DNA of 64,000 bases from Akebia trifoliata (GCA_017979445.1 CM030711.1:17996922-18060921); one strand, 5' to 3'; shown: positions 10,350-22,710, counted from the first letter of the stretch. Made by a program: numbers and translations. The notes: generated by a model not told the origin, from the sequence alone.

Positions 10350-11085
10350 AAATATTTTCCCGACTTCGTGTCGATGCCAGCTCCGTGCTGATAAAACTAC
10401 TTTTTCAAAATATTTTCCCGATTCCGTGTTGATGCCAGCTCCGTGCTGATGAAACTACTTTTTCAAAATATTTTACCAACTCCGTGTCGATGCCAACTCC
10501 GTACTAATGAAACTACTTTTTCAAAATATTTTCCCAACTCCGTGTCGATGCCAGCTCTGTACTGATGAAATTACCTTTTCAAAATGTTTTCCCGACTCCG
10601 TGTCGATGCCAGCTCCATGCTGATGAAACTACTTTTTCAAAATGTTTTCCCGACTCCGTGTCAATGCCAACTCCATGCTGATGAAATTACTTTTTTCAAA
10701 ATACTTTTCCCACTCCGTGTCGATGCTAGCTCCGTGCTAATGCCAACTCCGTGTTGATGCCGACTTCGTGTCGATGCCGACTTATTGCTGAGATAATTCC
10801 ACTTTCAAAATATTGTTTCGACTTCGTGTCGATGCCAGCTCCGTGCTGATGAAATTACTTTTTTTTATAAATGATTTACCAACTCCGTGTCGATGCCAAC
10901 TCCGTGCTGATGCTAACTCCATGTTGATGCTGACTCCGTGTCGATGCCAGCTCTACACTGAGTTAATTCTATTTTCAAAAACATTTTACCAACTCCATGT
11001 CGATGCCAGCTCCGTGTTGATGTAATTCTTTTGTAAAATATTTTACCAACTCCGCGTTGATGCCGGCTCCGCGCCAAGAAATTAT
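10350..11085. repeat. 58-59-bp tandem repeat (CTCCGTGTCGATGCCAGCTC)
   Basis: Eight or more copies of a unit that contains CTCCGTGTCGATGCCAGCTC, a GTGCTGATGAAACTACTTTT stretch and CAAAATATTTT; successive CCGTGTCGATG words start about 58 bp apart (for example 10361, 10419, 10478). The array lies just upstream of gag and becomes irregular after about 10730. Confidence 0.88.
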
Positions 11086-11192
11086 TTTTCTGTTAAAACT
11101 CACAATAAACAACTTTACCTGATCTAATAAAACATCATGCATCTTCATTTTTTGTAAACAAGATAGTAACGCTTGGTCTTCTGTACCCACAG

Positions 11193-12714
11193 GTGGCCAA
11201 CCGAAAGAAATACAAGCAGCTAGAAGTGCCTCCCTATTTTCTCAGATCGTCTACCGTCACCATGAGTTCTTCTGAACTAGCACAACCTCTAGTGACCGAA
11301 GCGTCAGGTATCGACCCACAAATAACAGTACTATTGAAGATAATTGAGTGGCAAGAAAGGATAGTAAGTATTGTGTTAGCCAATGCTACATCCTACAAGC
11401 CCAAACAATACAGCAGCACGCATCCGGTCGAATCAAAAGTTACTTGAGCAACCTCCACAGGGACCACAGACCACAATGCCACCTGCAGTACCTGAATACC
11501 AGGGGCCTCTGCTTTATATTCCAAAGAATCGATCACCCCCTGTGGTCATTCCAGACGATGAATGTCAGTACAGGGTTACGGAGGCCAATAGCGCAATAGA
11601 CGAAAAATTGGCTCAGCAAATCGAGTCTCTCTAGGAAGAGATGAGAAGAATGAAGGGCCTCAACACGATGAGTGGAACTTGGTTCAAGGACCTCTGTTTC
11701 TACCCCAATACTCAATTACCGGCCAAGTTCAAGTGTCCGGAGTTCAAAAAGTATAACAGAGTAGGGTGTCCCCTATCGCATCCAAAGTTATACTGTGGAT
11801 CCATGTGCCAGTACGGTGAGGATGACAGGCTATTGGTGCAGTTGTTCCAGAGAAGCTTAACAGGGCCAGCCCTTAAATGGTTCTCCGGATTGGATCACTC
11901 ACTCATTAAGAACTGGCAGGACCTAGCCGAGATGTTCTGGCAAAATTATCGGTTCAATACCGATATGGGGCTAGATCGAAACGACATGGCCAAGATGACA
12001 AGAAAGCAACGGAAAACGGTGAAAGAGTATACACAGAGATGGCTAGAGTCCGCTTCACAAGTAAGGCCTGCAATGACAGAACAAGAGATGAACACCACGT
12101 TTATCTCGACACTAGGGCACGCCTTCTATACTCATCTGGTGGTGCACACCACAGGCATATTTTTCAATCTAGTACAAGTAGAAGATCGGGTCGAGGACGG
12201 GATCCGAACCGGTCTGATTTTTTATTTCACCAGTTTAGGGGCAACGACAGGAATCCCTTCGCAGAGAAAGCCAGTGCCTACAGGAAAGAAGAGTCAAGAA
12301 ACACAGGTCAACAACATACAGCCAAACTGACCCCTCTTCATTCCTTCACCAGCACCAAGACCACAGGCACCGTCAACTTCATGGGCCCCAACACCTCCAC
12401 CAACATGGAACCCTCCACCTCAGAACCCATTTCGAGCAAATCCTCCACCAGTCCCACAGCAGACACCGCTATATGGGCAGAACCAGCAGGTACGACCCAA
12501 CAGGGTAAACCGAGTATTTACCAGATTGCCCATGACATTGTCAGAATTACTGCCAATCTTACTCAGGGGTGAATATTTGGTAAAACGTCCACCAAATCCC
12601 GAAGCTGCCAAAGGGCCAAGGTACAACCCTAACCTGTATTATGAATTCCACATGGGTGCACTAGGGCACTCTACAGAACAATGCTGGCAGCTCAAACATC
12701 AGGTACAAAACTAA
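11193..12714 (+). pseudogene. Ogre element 1 gag
   Basis: This is gag, the structural polyprotein. The ATG at 11193 follows CCCACAGGTGG and opens 84 codons. After a +1 disturbance near 11400, one frame runs to 12714. It contains the capsid part around 11690-12200 (FKCPEFKKYNRVGCPLSHPK, then SLTGPALKWFSGLD and TVKEYTQRW, all Tat-type motifs), a Pro-rich linker (12330-12520), and a zinc-knuckle-like end YYEFHMGALGHSTEQC. The first Cys of the usual C-x2-H pattern is Tyr here. In-frame stops: TAG at about 11632, TGA at about 12328 and TAA at about 12712. Element 2 keeps the Cys but has lost both His. Confidence 0.85.
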
Positions 12715-13377
12715 ATTGATAAGAAGGCTCTCATCCTAGATGGACCTGCCAACGCCCCAACAACAGAATATCAATCAAAACTCCCTACCTACTCATAATG
12801 AAGAAGGAGGTGGGAATAGGGTATTGTTGTTTGTGGAGAACTCGACTCCAATCCCTCAGATGTGATAGCGCCTATCGGGGCAAAAATCAGGGTACGCTTC
12901 ACAAAAGAATCAAAGGCGTCCACGATTAACACAATCAACCATTATACAACAAATTCATCGTAAAACTCGCAATTGCCACTCAGATTGGTCGACCTCACCA
13001 TCCATCCCATTCATCAAAATACTGCTACTCGACCCCCTTTAGTTATACCTTACAGATTACCAAGCCATCAAAATTCAACCCGACCTCATCTGGTTATACC
13101 CTACACACTGCCAATTTCTCAAGGATCAACCCGACCTCCCCTTCACATACCATACAGCTCATCCTCACGTCCACCACTCATCATTCCATACAATCCTCAC
13201 GTACCTCCCCCTACCACCTCTACATCCAAATCATCACCACCACCTCTCATTCTCAATGTGAAACCCGATCCACCCCTTATAACCATACGCTCGCCTAAAC
13301 CATTCCCTTATAGCTTCGATCAGGCAGTTCCCTAGAGTTATGAGACCACTATCACCACAACCACCGGAGTTGAGACC
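12715..13377 (+). pseudogene. gag-protease linker, Pro/His-rich, broken
   Basis: This low-complexity linker between gag and protease is dominated by repeated RPPLVIPY-like words at 12973-13335. A counterpart exists in element 2 at about 39190-39700. No domain is recognised, and both copies are frame-shifted. Confidence 0.55.
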
Positions 13378-14571
13378 ATGAAGAAAGCCATGGTGACTGA
13401 TATAAGCCATATGACAAGGGTAGGAAAATGCCAAAAATTACCAGAAAAGGGGGTGAGCATCAGTGAAGAAACAAAAGAGGTCACGAAAGAAGGGACAAAT
13501 GAAGAGAGAAGAAAAACGAAGGGAAAGGGTAAGCTGTATAAAGACAATAAGATGGAAGAGAAGGCGAAATTGACAGACAAAAAGGCTGCAGACTTCATTA
13601 AGCTCGTTCGAAAGAGTGAACATAATATTGTGGACAAATTGAACAAACAGCCAGCTCAAATCAGTATCCTGGGACTGATATAAAAATCGAAAAAGCACCA
13701 AGAGGCATTACTGAGGGTTTGAGGAAAATCTCATGTACCTGCAACTACCTCACCGGCACAGTTGGAGCAAACGGTTGGCCAGATCATGGCCCCCAATCCT
13801 ATTATCTTCACCGAAAGTGAATTTGTGCCAGAAGGACGGGGGCACGTCAAGCCATTAAACATAATGGTCATATGCAAGGACATGATGGTTGCCAGGGTGC
13901 TGATTGATAATGGTTCAGCACTTAATGTCTGTCCGCTTGAAACCTTCCATAAATTCAACGCTGATTGGTCACATGTCAAGCCTAACAACAAGGTTGTCCG
14001 AGGATTCGACAGTTCAAGAAGGGATTCGGTGGGAGAAGTGGACCTACCTATCACGATAGGTCCTTGTACCTTTGAAATAACGTTTGAGGTCATGGAGATA
14101 CCGACAACCTTCAATTTATTACTGGGCAGACCATGGATCCAAAGAGTCAAATTCATTATAGGGCAGAGAATGATATCAGTACTGGCAGAAAATCTTATCC
14201 TAGCTGGGAGAGCTCCGGATGTGCCATTTATCTACATTGAGATGAGGAAGGATAAGGCAATGTACCACTCCTACCAATTTGCTGTTGTTAATCACATTGA
14301 GAAGGGAAAAGAGAAGATAAAGGCAAAGCTATCAAGGACAAATCTGATAATTGGTTGGGTTATGAAAAAAATAGGTTACCGACCCAAGCAAGGGTTGGGA
14401 CCGGGAGGAAGAGGGAGAGCTACACCGGTCGAAATAAAAAAGCACAATCCTTATTTTGGTCTAGGGTTTAGGCCCACAAAAAGGGATATTGTAGAAATGA
14501 ATGACAAGAAAAAAGAGCTTCGACTAGCGAGAAGGCAAAACCATGAATCGAATGTCTGGAATCTAGGTTGA
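13378..14571 (+). pseudogene. Ogre element 1 protease with G-patch-like tail
   Basis: This is the aspartic protease of the polyprotein. A Lys/Glu-rich stretch leads into DFIKLVRKSEHNIVDKLNKQ, typical of the Tat pre-protease region. After stops at about 13681 and 13720, the frame 13762-14571 carries the active site LIDNGSALN (Asp at 13906-13908), the flap region and LLLGRPWI. Tat proteases often have Asn after the catalytic Asp, so DNG is not a defect. The C-terminal GYRPKQGLGPGGRGR looks like a G-patch, a known partner of some Tat proteases. The 269-codon frame is the longest intact one in the element. Confidence 0.85.
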
Positions 14572-15109
14572 GTTCCACATATCAGCGTTAGCTTCCCAAA
14601 ATCACATATCAGAGCCGACAGCTTATCAGAACCACCACCAGAAAAAAGCCAAAAATGGTAAATTTCGCACCGGTGCACATTCATGAAAACTCAGTCGTTG
14701 AGTCCCAATCATTCTTCGTAGAAGGCATTGATGTTCTATTCAATGGGGATTCTGATGAAAGCCTATCAGAAATGGCTCTAGAATCCACCAACGTGGAGAT
14801 CATTACCGACCAAAAGGAAGACTCACCTTTTCTAACGGGCATTGACTGGGCATCAGTCGTCATCCCACCGAGTTTGGAAGGGACTATGCCCCAATTTGAC
14901 AACAATCAATCGAAGATCATGGTCATCTCCGAACAACTAATCAAATCAACTAACAGATCATGGTCATCTCATCCGCCCTCTCAGAGAAGGGGAGACATTG
15001 CACAACTGGGAAGAATTCCCATTAACTCTTGAGGCTGTTGAGGCCTAAAAAAAAATGCCGTTAGGCGACATCAGTTTGCCCGAGGATCATAACGAGCCCC
15101 CGTCCTCGG
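14572..15109 (+). other. protease-RT spacer
   Basis: The spacer includes an acidic open frame at 14655-15032. That frame stops before the candidate intron donor at 15110. Element 2 has the corresponding stretch at about 40930-41360. Confidence 0.5.
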
Positions 15110-15176
15110 GTAAAGACTGTTTTGAGGGCTCCCCATCTTTATTAACGAATTTGCATGATTGTTCTTCTTATTTCAG
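15110..15176 (+). other. candidate Ogre intron before RT
   Basis: A GTAAAGACT donor at 15110, a TTATTAAC branch-like word at about 15139, a pyrimidine tract and the acceptor TTATTTCAG ending at 15176 define a 67-bp candidate intron. Element 2 keeps the donor core (GTAAAAACT at about 41358) and the acceptor (TTATTTCAG at about 41420). Ogre elements are known to splice an intron between protease and RT, so position and order fit. The size is short and the exact donor is inferred. Confidence 0.45.
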
Positions 15177-16970
15177 GTATCCAGAAAATCACAAAAAAAC
15201 AAATATTTCTTAAAAGGTAAAAAAATCAAAAATTTCTCAAAAATCAAAAAAATCAAAAGACTTTCAAAATTGCAAAAAAATAGATATTTTCCAAAAAATA
15301 AAAAAGAGTTTTCAAGGGATTTGTTTCTATCAAATGAGTATCTAGATAAAACGAAATTTGAAAGGGATGAGTATGATTTCGATCTTGAACTCGACTTCGA
15401 CCTCATGGGGATAGAAGAAGAGTTTGAGGACGAAATGGAGTACCCACCCAAAGAAATCAAAGACTTGGTAGAACGTCACGAGAAAGGTGTTCAGCCAAAC
15501 ATTGAAGATACAGATTCAATTAATCTTGGTACCGAAGAGGACCCACGAGTTGTCAAGATCGAAGCTTTGTTAACGTCACAACAGAAATAAGAAATGATCG
15601 AATTCTTACGGAAGTATCAGGACGTCTTTGCATGGTCATATAGAGATATACCGGGTTTAGATATAGATCTGGTTGTCCACAAACTACCCATCGCTTCCGG
15701 AAGTAAGCCAATCAAGCAAAAACTGAGAAGACTAAAGCCAGAATGGACCCTCAAGGTCAAAGATGAGGTCATGAAACAGTTTGAAGCAGGGTTTCTTGTA
15801 GTCTCTACATACCCGGAATGGTTGGCTAACGTCGTCCCAATACCAAAGAAAGATGAAAAAGTACGCATGTGTGTTGACTATCGAGACTTGAACAAAGTTA
15901 GTCCTAAGGATGATTTTCCACTACTACACATTGACACTCTAGTCGATAGTACAACAGGGCACGGCATGTTCTCATTCATGGATGGCTTCTCAGGCTATAA
16001 CTAGATAAAAATGACAGAAGAAGACCAGGAGAAAACTGTATTTATCACACCATGGGATACTTTCCACTACAATATCATGCCATTCGGGCTGAAAAAAGCA
16101 GGGACAACTTACCAACTGGCAATAACTGCATTATTCCACGATATGATCTATAAGGAAATGGAGGTCTACGTAGACAACATGATTGCTAAATCCAGTATTG
16201 AAGAAGACCATCTGGTGAATCTAAAAAAATTGTTTGATAGGCTGAGGAAGTACAGTTTAAGGCTAAATCCGACAAAATACGTGTTCGAGACAACATCAGG
16301 CAAGCTACTAGGGTTTATAGTCAGCAGAAGAGGTATCGAGATAGATCCAGCAAAAACTAAGTATATCCTCAAAATGAAGGCACCTGTTTCAGAAAAAGAC
16401 GTTTGGGGCTTTCTGGGGAGGATACAATATATCAGTCAATTTATAGCTCAACTCACGCTTATCTGTGAGGCAGTCTTCAAGCTACTGATGAAAGACACGC
16501 CGAAGAAGTGGAACAAAGACTGTCAGGAAGCATTTGACAAGATCAAGCAATATCTGCTCAATCCACCAGTCTTAGTCCCTCCTACTCCAAGGCGACCTCT
16601 GCTGATGTATATCTCGGTACAAGAAACGTCAATGGGGTGTGTGTTAGGGCAACACGATGAATCAAGACGGAAGGAACAGGCCATCTATTATCTCAGCAAG
16701 AAATTTACTGAGTACGAGGCGAAATACTCAATACTTGAGAAGACTTGCTGTGCATTAGTCTGGGCATCTCAACGACTACGTAATTACTTGCTCAGTTACT
16801 CGACTATGCTTATAGCTAGAATGGACCCCCTGAAATACCTATTCGAGAAATCAGCATTAACAGGTCGCACAGCGAAATGACAACTATTATTATCTGAGTT
16901 TGACATCACCTATGTCACTCAAAAAGCCATCAAAGGGCAAGCCATTGCCGACCACCTTGTCGAACACCCG
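15177..16970 (+). pseudogene. Ogre element 1 reverse transcriptase and RNase H
   Basis: This polyprotein part copies RNA to DNA. A Lys-rich start is followed by EFLRKYQDVFAWSYRDIPGL, RMCVDYRDLN (about 15868) and DGFSGYN. The catalytic box reads YVDN at 16167-16178; the second Asp of YVDD is Asn, which should abolish activity. RNase H follows (KYSILEKTCCALVWA). Stops: TAA at 15588, TAG at 15999-16004 where element 2 has CAG, and TGA at 16878 that element 2 shares. The tail QAIADHL leads into the second RNase H. Confidence 0.92.
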
Positions 16971-17345
16971 TTGCCTAACTACGAGCCACTAAAGACGAAC
17001 TTTTCGGATGAAGCCATACTATTTATCGAGATTGAGGATGATGACGATGAACCAGGTTGGAAAATGTACTTCGACGGAGCAGCCAATCAGAAAGGAAACA
17101 GAATAGGGACAGTTTTGATCAAGCTGGATGGGTCCCATGTACCGATTGCCATCAGATTGAAATTCTAATGTTCCAACAATGAGGCTGAATACGAGGCATG
17201 TATAGTAGGGTTGAAAGCAGCACTGGATCTCATGGTAGATGAGATCGATATTTTCGAAGATTCGAGCCTAGTAGTCTATCAGACGACTAGAGAATAGAAG
17301 GCCCAAGAATAGAGACTGGTCCCTTACCACGAGTATTTGGAATAA
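16971..17345 (+). pseudogene. additional (archaeal-type) RNase H
   Basis: This second RNase H domain is characteristic of the Tat/Ogre clade. WKMYFDGAANQKGNRIG supplies the first catalytic Asp, CSNNEAEYEAC the Glu, and IFEDSSLVVYQ the later Asp. Stops at about 17166 (TAA, where element 2 has CAA) and about 17295-17345 interrupt it. It sits between the first RNase H and integrase, as expected. Confidence 0.82.
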
Positions 17346-18783
17346 CTAAGCTTGTACTTTGATAGAATTTCATTCATATACATGCCAAGAGCTAAGAATC
17401 AGTTTGCAGATGCACTTGCTACGCTTGCTTCCATGATTAGTATCTTGGAGGATCTAATTATCGACCCAATTGAGATTGGAATTCAGGATGAGCCAGCCTA
17501 CTGTCTTCCCGTCGAAGTAGAAAAATCCAAAGAAAAGCCTTGGTACTCAGACATCAGGGCATATCTCGAGGATCGAACCCTTCCCTCAGATGCAACGTCC
17601 AATGATCGCAGAACCATTCAGAAATTAGCAGGGCAATTCTTTTTAAGCAATGGCATTCTGTACAAGAAGTCGCACCACGAGGTCTTGCTCCGATGCGTGG
17701 CAGAAGCAGAAGCAAGATGATTAATCAAGACTATACAAGGCGGAGTCTGTGGACCTCACATGAATGGTCATATGCTAGCAAAGAAGATTATGCGGATGGG
17801 ATATTACTAGACAACAATGGAAAGTGACTGCTATCAGCATGTTCGCAAATGCCATCTATGCCAGATCTACGCCAACAAAATCAATGCTCCGCCTTCAGAA
17901 CTGCATAATATGATCACTCCTTGGCCTTTCTCGCTCTGGGGAATGGACATCATCGGGCCAATCTCACCGCTGCAAACGGGCATCGCTTCATCTTAGTGGC
18001 TATCGACTACTTCACTAAGTGGGTATAAGCTGCTTCATACGCCAACGTCACAAAAGGTAATGTCCTGAAGTTTGTCAAGAACAGCATTATCTGCATATAT
18101 GGGTTTCCCAGCGGATTAGTGACTGATAATGCCAAAAACTTCAAGAATAAAGATATGGTCAAGATGTGCGAAGATTTCCAGATCACTCATCACAACTTTG
18201 TACCATATAGACCTAAGATGAATGGAGCAGTCGAGGCAGCCAATAAGAATATCAAGAAAATTATCGAGAAGATGGCGGTTACGTACAAAGATTGGCACGA
18301 CATGTTGCCTTTCGCACTTCACGCCTATCGAACTTCGTTCAGAACTTCGACTGGGGCAACTTCATATTCATTAGTCTACGGAATGGAAGCAGTCTTACCT
18401 GTAGAGGTTGAGATTCCTTCCCTCCGGATCTTAAAAGAAGCTGAGTTGGATGAAACTGAATGGATTCAAGCTCGGTTTGATCAACTAAATCTGATTGAAG
18501 AGAAGCGCTTTGCAGCCATCTGCCATGGATAGATCTATCAGCGACGAATAGCTCGTGCCTACAATAAGAAAGTCAAACCCAGATATTTCTCACCAGGAGA
18601 CCTTGTACTGAAGAAGATCCTGCCAATCCAAGAAGATGCCAGAGGAAAATTTCGACCAAACTATGAGGGACCCTTCATCGTGCAGAAAATAATGAAAGGA
18701 GGAGCTCTGATCCTTACGGAGATGGACGGACAAGTCTTCCCGCAACCGATCAATGCTGACACTGTTAAGAAATACTACGCCTA
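17346..18783 (+). pseudogene. Ogre element 1 integrase
   Basis: This is the enzyme that would insert the cDNA. An RAKNQFADALATLAS linker is followed by a zinc-binding region whose first His is Gln (QGGVCGPHMNGH), with Cys pair CHLC. The catalytic triad is visible: Asp at 17946-17948, Asp at 18125-18127 and Glu at 18233-18235, with 35 residues between the last two as in D,D(35)E integrases. Defects: TAG at about 17801, a 4-nt deletion near 17964 relative to element 2 that shifts the frame, TAA at about 18028 and TAG at 18530. The C-terminal part reads to the TAA at 18781-18783. Confidence 0.92.
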
Positions 18784-20282
18784 AAAACTGATCCTGAGAC
18801 GACGAAAGGCCATCTTTGTTATCCCAAACTAACTATCATACCCTAGTCAACCCTTTTGAGCCATCACGTTCATTTCTTAACCTAAGACTGGGGCAAGTCA
18901 ACAACTACAAAACGATAAAAAAAAAGAACAAAAAAAAAGGTGACAAAAGAAAAGAAAAATGAGAAAATCAAAAAATAAAAAAGCAAAAGCATCAAAATAC
19001 TCCTGGCCCGCATGAGGATAAACTGTGAACGGCTAAAAATACAAAAAAAATCAAAAAAGTCAAAAAACTCAGACATTTGATCTGAGCTCGACCCAAATCT
19101 CTAGCCTAAACAAGTTCGAGAGACGTTGGGTGGAGATATAGATCACCTTTTCGAAATAAAAATAGATGAGCCCCATGTCTAAACCATTCTAAATACATCC
19201 AGACCTTAACCTTTTTGCGTCCTCCCACTACCATTAGCCCAAGCCAACATTTCGTCCCACCAAAAGTCCTTTTTGATCAGGAAATGTTCAAGGGCAACAC
19301 GTTGACAGTGGCAGCACCAATGATCTTACAACTTGCTTCGGACCTCAAAGTTTTATTAGTCGTTGGAAGACTCGAGAAGGGAATCCAGGTCGGATATTAA
19401 AAAAAAAAGAGTACTCGAAGTGTAGAGTAGCCGATCTCGCGGCTCAACTTGAGTTGCCGAACCACGAATAGTTGTCAGCAAACTAGAGAGGGGAATCTAG
19501 ACCTGTTACTTAAGAAAGAGTGCCACTACAAGAGTAGAGTCGCCAATCTCGCAGCTCAACTTGAGTCACCAAGCCACAAATACACAGAGACTCCGAGTAG
19601 AATTGTAATGAAAAATCTAAAAATATAAGCATAGTCTGAAAGGGCATAGTGAAAATCTGAAATGGCGTTATGAGTAAAAGAATCAGACTATGGCAAAATC
19701 AAAACCATTGACACGATGAAAATCCCAAAAAGGACGTCGATGCACAAAAATGTGAAAATCGGGTCTGGTGAAAATCGTAATTGGCACCAGGGGCAATAAG
19801 GGTGAACAACAAAAAAAAAAAAAAACAAAAACAAAAAAAACAAAAGAACTCCTAGCCCGCAAGAGTATAAACTGTAAACGACGAAATCCTTCCAAGAAAA
19901 CCCATGTCTCGAGCAGATAACGATCCTCCAATACCAAGGCACAGGGGATGACTCTAAAGGAACCAAAAGAGCAATTGACATTTATATCCTCTGTTATTGG
20001 CAAAAATACCAAGATCGTCACAATCAAAGATTTTACAAACTCTGAATTTATCGTACTCATTTGAAAAAGATATTTCACAAAATTGCATTTCAAAACTACT
20101 ATTTTGGCCAATGATGACAAATCTAGGACTCATTCGACAAAACTTCGTGTTTTTAGGAACATTAGATATACCTGAGGCCAAGTAAGTACAAAACCTATTT
20201 TCTTTGCATTAGTTTTTTAACATTTTGCATACATTCGGATAATGAAAAGAAAATACAAAAAGAGCGAATACAATGTAGTCGA
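18784..20282 (+). other. Ogre region between pol and antisense genes
   Basis: No gene is seen. Two diverged copies of a segment around ACTCGAGAAGGGAATCCAGG (about 19370) and ACTAGAGAGGGGAATCTAGA (about 19480) form a local duplication of about 110 bp. A-runs lie at 18917-18990 and 19810-19840. The counterpart in element 2 is 45003-46480. Confidence 0.6.
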
Positions 20283-21882
20283 TCAAACATCATGGTAAGA
20301 AATGAAAAATGAGTCAAGGCGTTCCTCCAAAGCACGGATCCGGGCAGCTTGGCTCATCATCACTTTCTCGGCATTTGAAGCATCACAACTCACCAAATAT
20401 GCTGCAAAGTCCTCAAAATGAGGACACTGGGCAAGCCAATCCCTCAACTCAGTGACTTCAGCTCGAAGCCTAGCCACGTCACCATTATCACTAGATTCAG
20501 ACTAGACAAGGGCAGATGTCAGTTGAGCAATCTCCTTCTGCATCTTCTTTTCAGATTTAAGCCAGATAGCCTGAATTCGACGATGATCAGTCTGAGACTC
20601 CTCCACTCGATCTTGATAATCAAAGAAGGATGAAGCACCAGGGCATGTTCGGGGAACTACCGACATCAAGGGTCTCCCAGAGACGAGTTTTCAAATCCAA
20701 TGAAGATATGCCAGGAACAGATGTGCTGCAAAGATGGATCGACTCAGAACCTCAACTTGACCCCATTCTTTCGCAAGTTGACTCAAAAGTGCAGTCGACA
20801 ATGGACCAACCAACTCACTAAAGTTCTCAGGGATGAGCACACCCTGGTCATAACCAAATTGGCGAAGAACCTGAAGTGGTACATAATGAGTTGCCTCGTG
20901 AAGACCAACCAAAACGAGAAAACGAGCACCATCGAATGCTATCACGGGAAACTCTCGAGGTTGAAAGGCACCAACCCACCTCACTTCTTCCTCATCAAGG
21001 TTGCCAATAAGGGAATACCACTCTTCTTTGCCTCCTAAGACGAGGAGAGCAACTCGCATTGACATCATAAGTACGAGATTGGTATTAAAGCAGAAGGGAC
21101 GACTAACAACTTCAGTTGAAGCCAGATGATCCATAAACCAGAGCTACAATAAAAAGAGCATTCTAAACTTTGGAAACTAGTAAATTAAAGTTTAAATTTA
21201 AATCTAAACTAAGTTTGGAATTTACCTGCAGGAGGGGAGCGCATCCCTGGAAAATCTGATCACGACCAGAAGAATAAGCCGTGAGAGATTGGAACATCTC
21301 GCTCAAAAGTATCGGTGCCAACCGGCGTCCCTCTCGGACTTGCTGAATCACGGGAATGAGAAAAAGATCTATGATGTCTCCGCCACCTAGGAACAAGAGT
21401 CGACTCACCACCATCAGAGTAAGAGCGTTAAAGTGAATCAACGGCTTCGAGGGATTCGTGAGGCGTTCAATCAAGAAAGACTTGGACATTGTCTTCAAAA
21501 CCGATCCACCATCCGGAATCTTCAAAAACTTACGGCTTATCCCCAAGAAGTCAGAAGCCTCACTTCGGTATCCATCACGCAATGGTGGAATCACAACTGG
21601 GTCCGATATCTCGAGCCCCAACAATACTTCAAACTCCTCAATGGTGGGAGTCATTTCATGCTCCCGAAATCAAAAGAGATTAAGCTCGGGGATCCAATAT
21701 CCTAATATGGCCTCAATCAAAGCCCATTGCAATGGGACCTTGGGCAAAGAAAGAGTGAACCTCAACTTATTCAAACACCATTGGGCTCTATCATCATTAT
21801 CCATGCCATCTATCCAACTACTCAAGAAAAAATCAACAATGCCATACCTTTTCAAGTTGGGAAGAGTAGAGAGCACCTCCAT
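20283..21882 (-). pseudogene. antisense gene A: two-exon DUF7745/mobile-domain-like protein
   Basis: This spliced coding sequence lies opposite to the retrotransposon. Exon 1 is 21882-21226 (ATG at 21880-21882) and exon 2 is 21143-20283, with an 82-bp GT-AG intron joined in phase 0; together they make 506 codons. The N-terminus reads LPNLKRYGIVDFF, DDRAQWCLNKLRF, ALIEAILGYWIPEL and EMTPTIEEFEVLLGL. This pattern is typical of plant DUF7745/mobile-domain proteins carried by Tat elements and by host genes. The C-terminus is a coiled coil (RLRAEVTELRDWL). Three in-frame stops occur (TGA at about 21670, TGA at about 20690, TAG at about 20503), each at a plausible Arg or Gln position. Element 2 keeps exon 2 in part (46486-47262). 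The function is unknown. Confidence 0.72.
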
Positions 21883-22014
21883 GGAGCTTGAAGAGAAGCT
21901 TTGAAGAAGAAGGGGAGTAAAAATTACCCAAAATGTGAAAGAGGGAAGTAAAAAAATGAAATGTTAGGGCAAGATGAAGTTGAAACAGGCTTAAATGCAG
22001 GGTAAATTGTATTG
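21883..22014 (-). promoter_or_regulatory. short upstream region of antisense gene A
   Basis: These 130 bp separate the gene A start codon from the nearest 38-bp palindromic unit. The sequence is AT-rich with no clear TATA box, so a promoter role is inferred from position only. Confidence 0.3.
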
Positions 22015-22226
22015 GTCCGTGTTTTAAACATGAATGAAGGCAAAATTGATCCATCCGTACCTAGAGTACGGATAAAATAAAGACAAACCTATCCGTGTTT
22101 CAAACACGGATGAAGACAAGTATAATCCATCCATGCTTAGAACACGGATAAAAACTAAAATGCCTTATCCGTATTCTTAACACGGATTAAAGCTTGACAA
22201 AGCTATCCGTGTTGAGAACACGGACC
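22015..22226. repeat. 38-bp palindromic repeat array 2 (six units)
   Basis: Units start at 22015, 22053, 22091, 22129, 22167 and 22205, exactly 38 bp apart. A further unit at 22460 arises from the 255-bp duplication. The best palindrome is ATCCGTGTTTCAAACACGGA at 22091. The array is immediately upstream of antisense gene A. Confidence 0.92.
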
Positions 22227-22710
22227 AGAACATTTTAAGCCTTGGGGCCTGAGTCATTTGAGATTTTGGCAACTCCAAACCACATAATGGCCATCTCAGG
22301 GCTCGATACCTTGAAATCATATAAAAAAATAGTGGGAATTCCTACGCGCTCGATAGATGCGTTCAAAAAGCTCAAGACTCTCAAAATACATACCGGGCAC
22401 GTAAGAACTCGCCAAGATCATACTGGGCCAAATCAGACCTCCAAGGACCACCTCAAGCTATCCGTGTTGAGAACACGGACCTGAACATTTTAAGCCTTGG
22501 GGCCTGAGTCATTTGAGATTTTGGCAACTCCAGACCACATAATGGCCATCTCAGGGCTCGATACCTTGAAATCATATAAAAAAATAGTGGGAATTCCTAT
22601 GCGCTCGATAGATGCGTTCAAAACGCTCAAGACTCTCAAAATACATACCGGGCACGTAAGAACTCGCCAAGATCATACTGGGCCAAATCAGACCTCCAAG
22701 GACCACCTCA
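22201..22710. repeat. tandem duplication, 255-bp unit
   Basis: 22201-22455 and 22456-22710 are nearly identical, starting AGCTATCCGTG. Each contains one 38-bp palindrome unit followed by TTGGGGCCTGAGTCATTTGA. Few differences are visible, so the duplication is young compared with the rest of the element. Confidence 0.95.

Noticed and set aside
10350..11085. Possible CRISPR-like array (regular 58-bp spacing)
   Set aside because: The intervening parts are themselves repeated and the context is a plant retrotransposon; there are no unique spacers.
13731..14156. Minus-strand frame over the protease
   Set aside because: It is a shadow of the protease coding frame.
19683..20185. Phe-rich minus-strand frames
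   Set aside because: They are caused by A-runs in the non-coding part of Ogre 1; the matching region of element 2 has a microsatellite instead.
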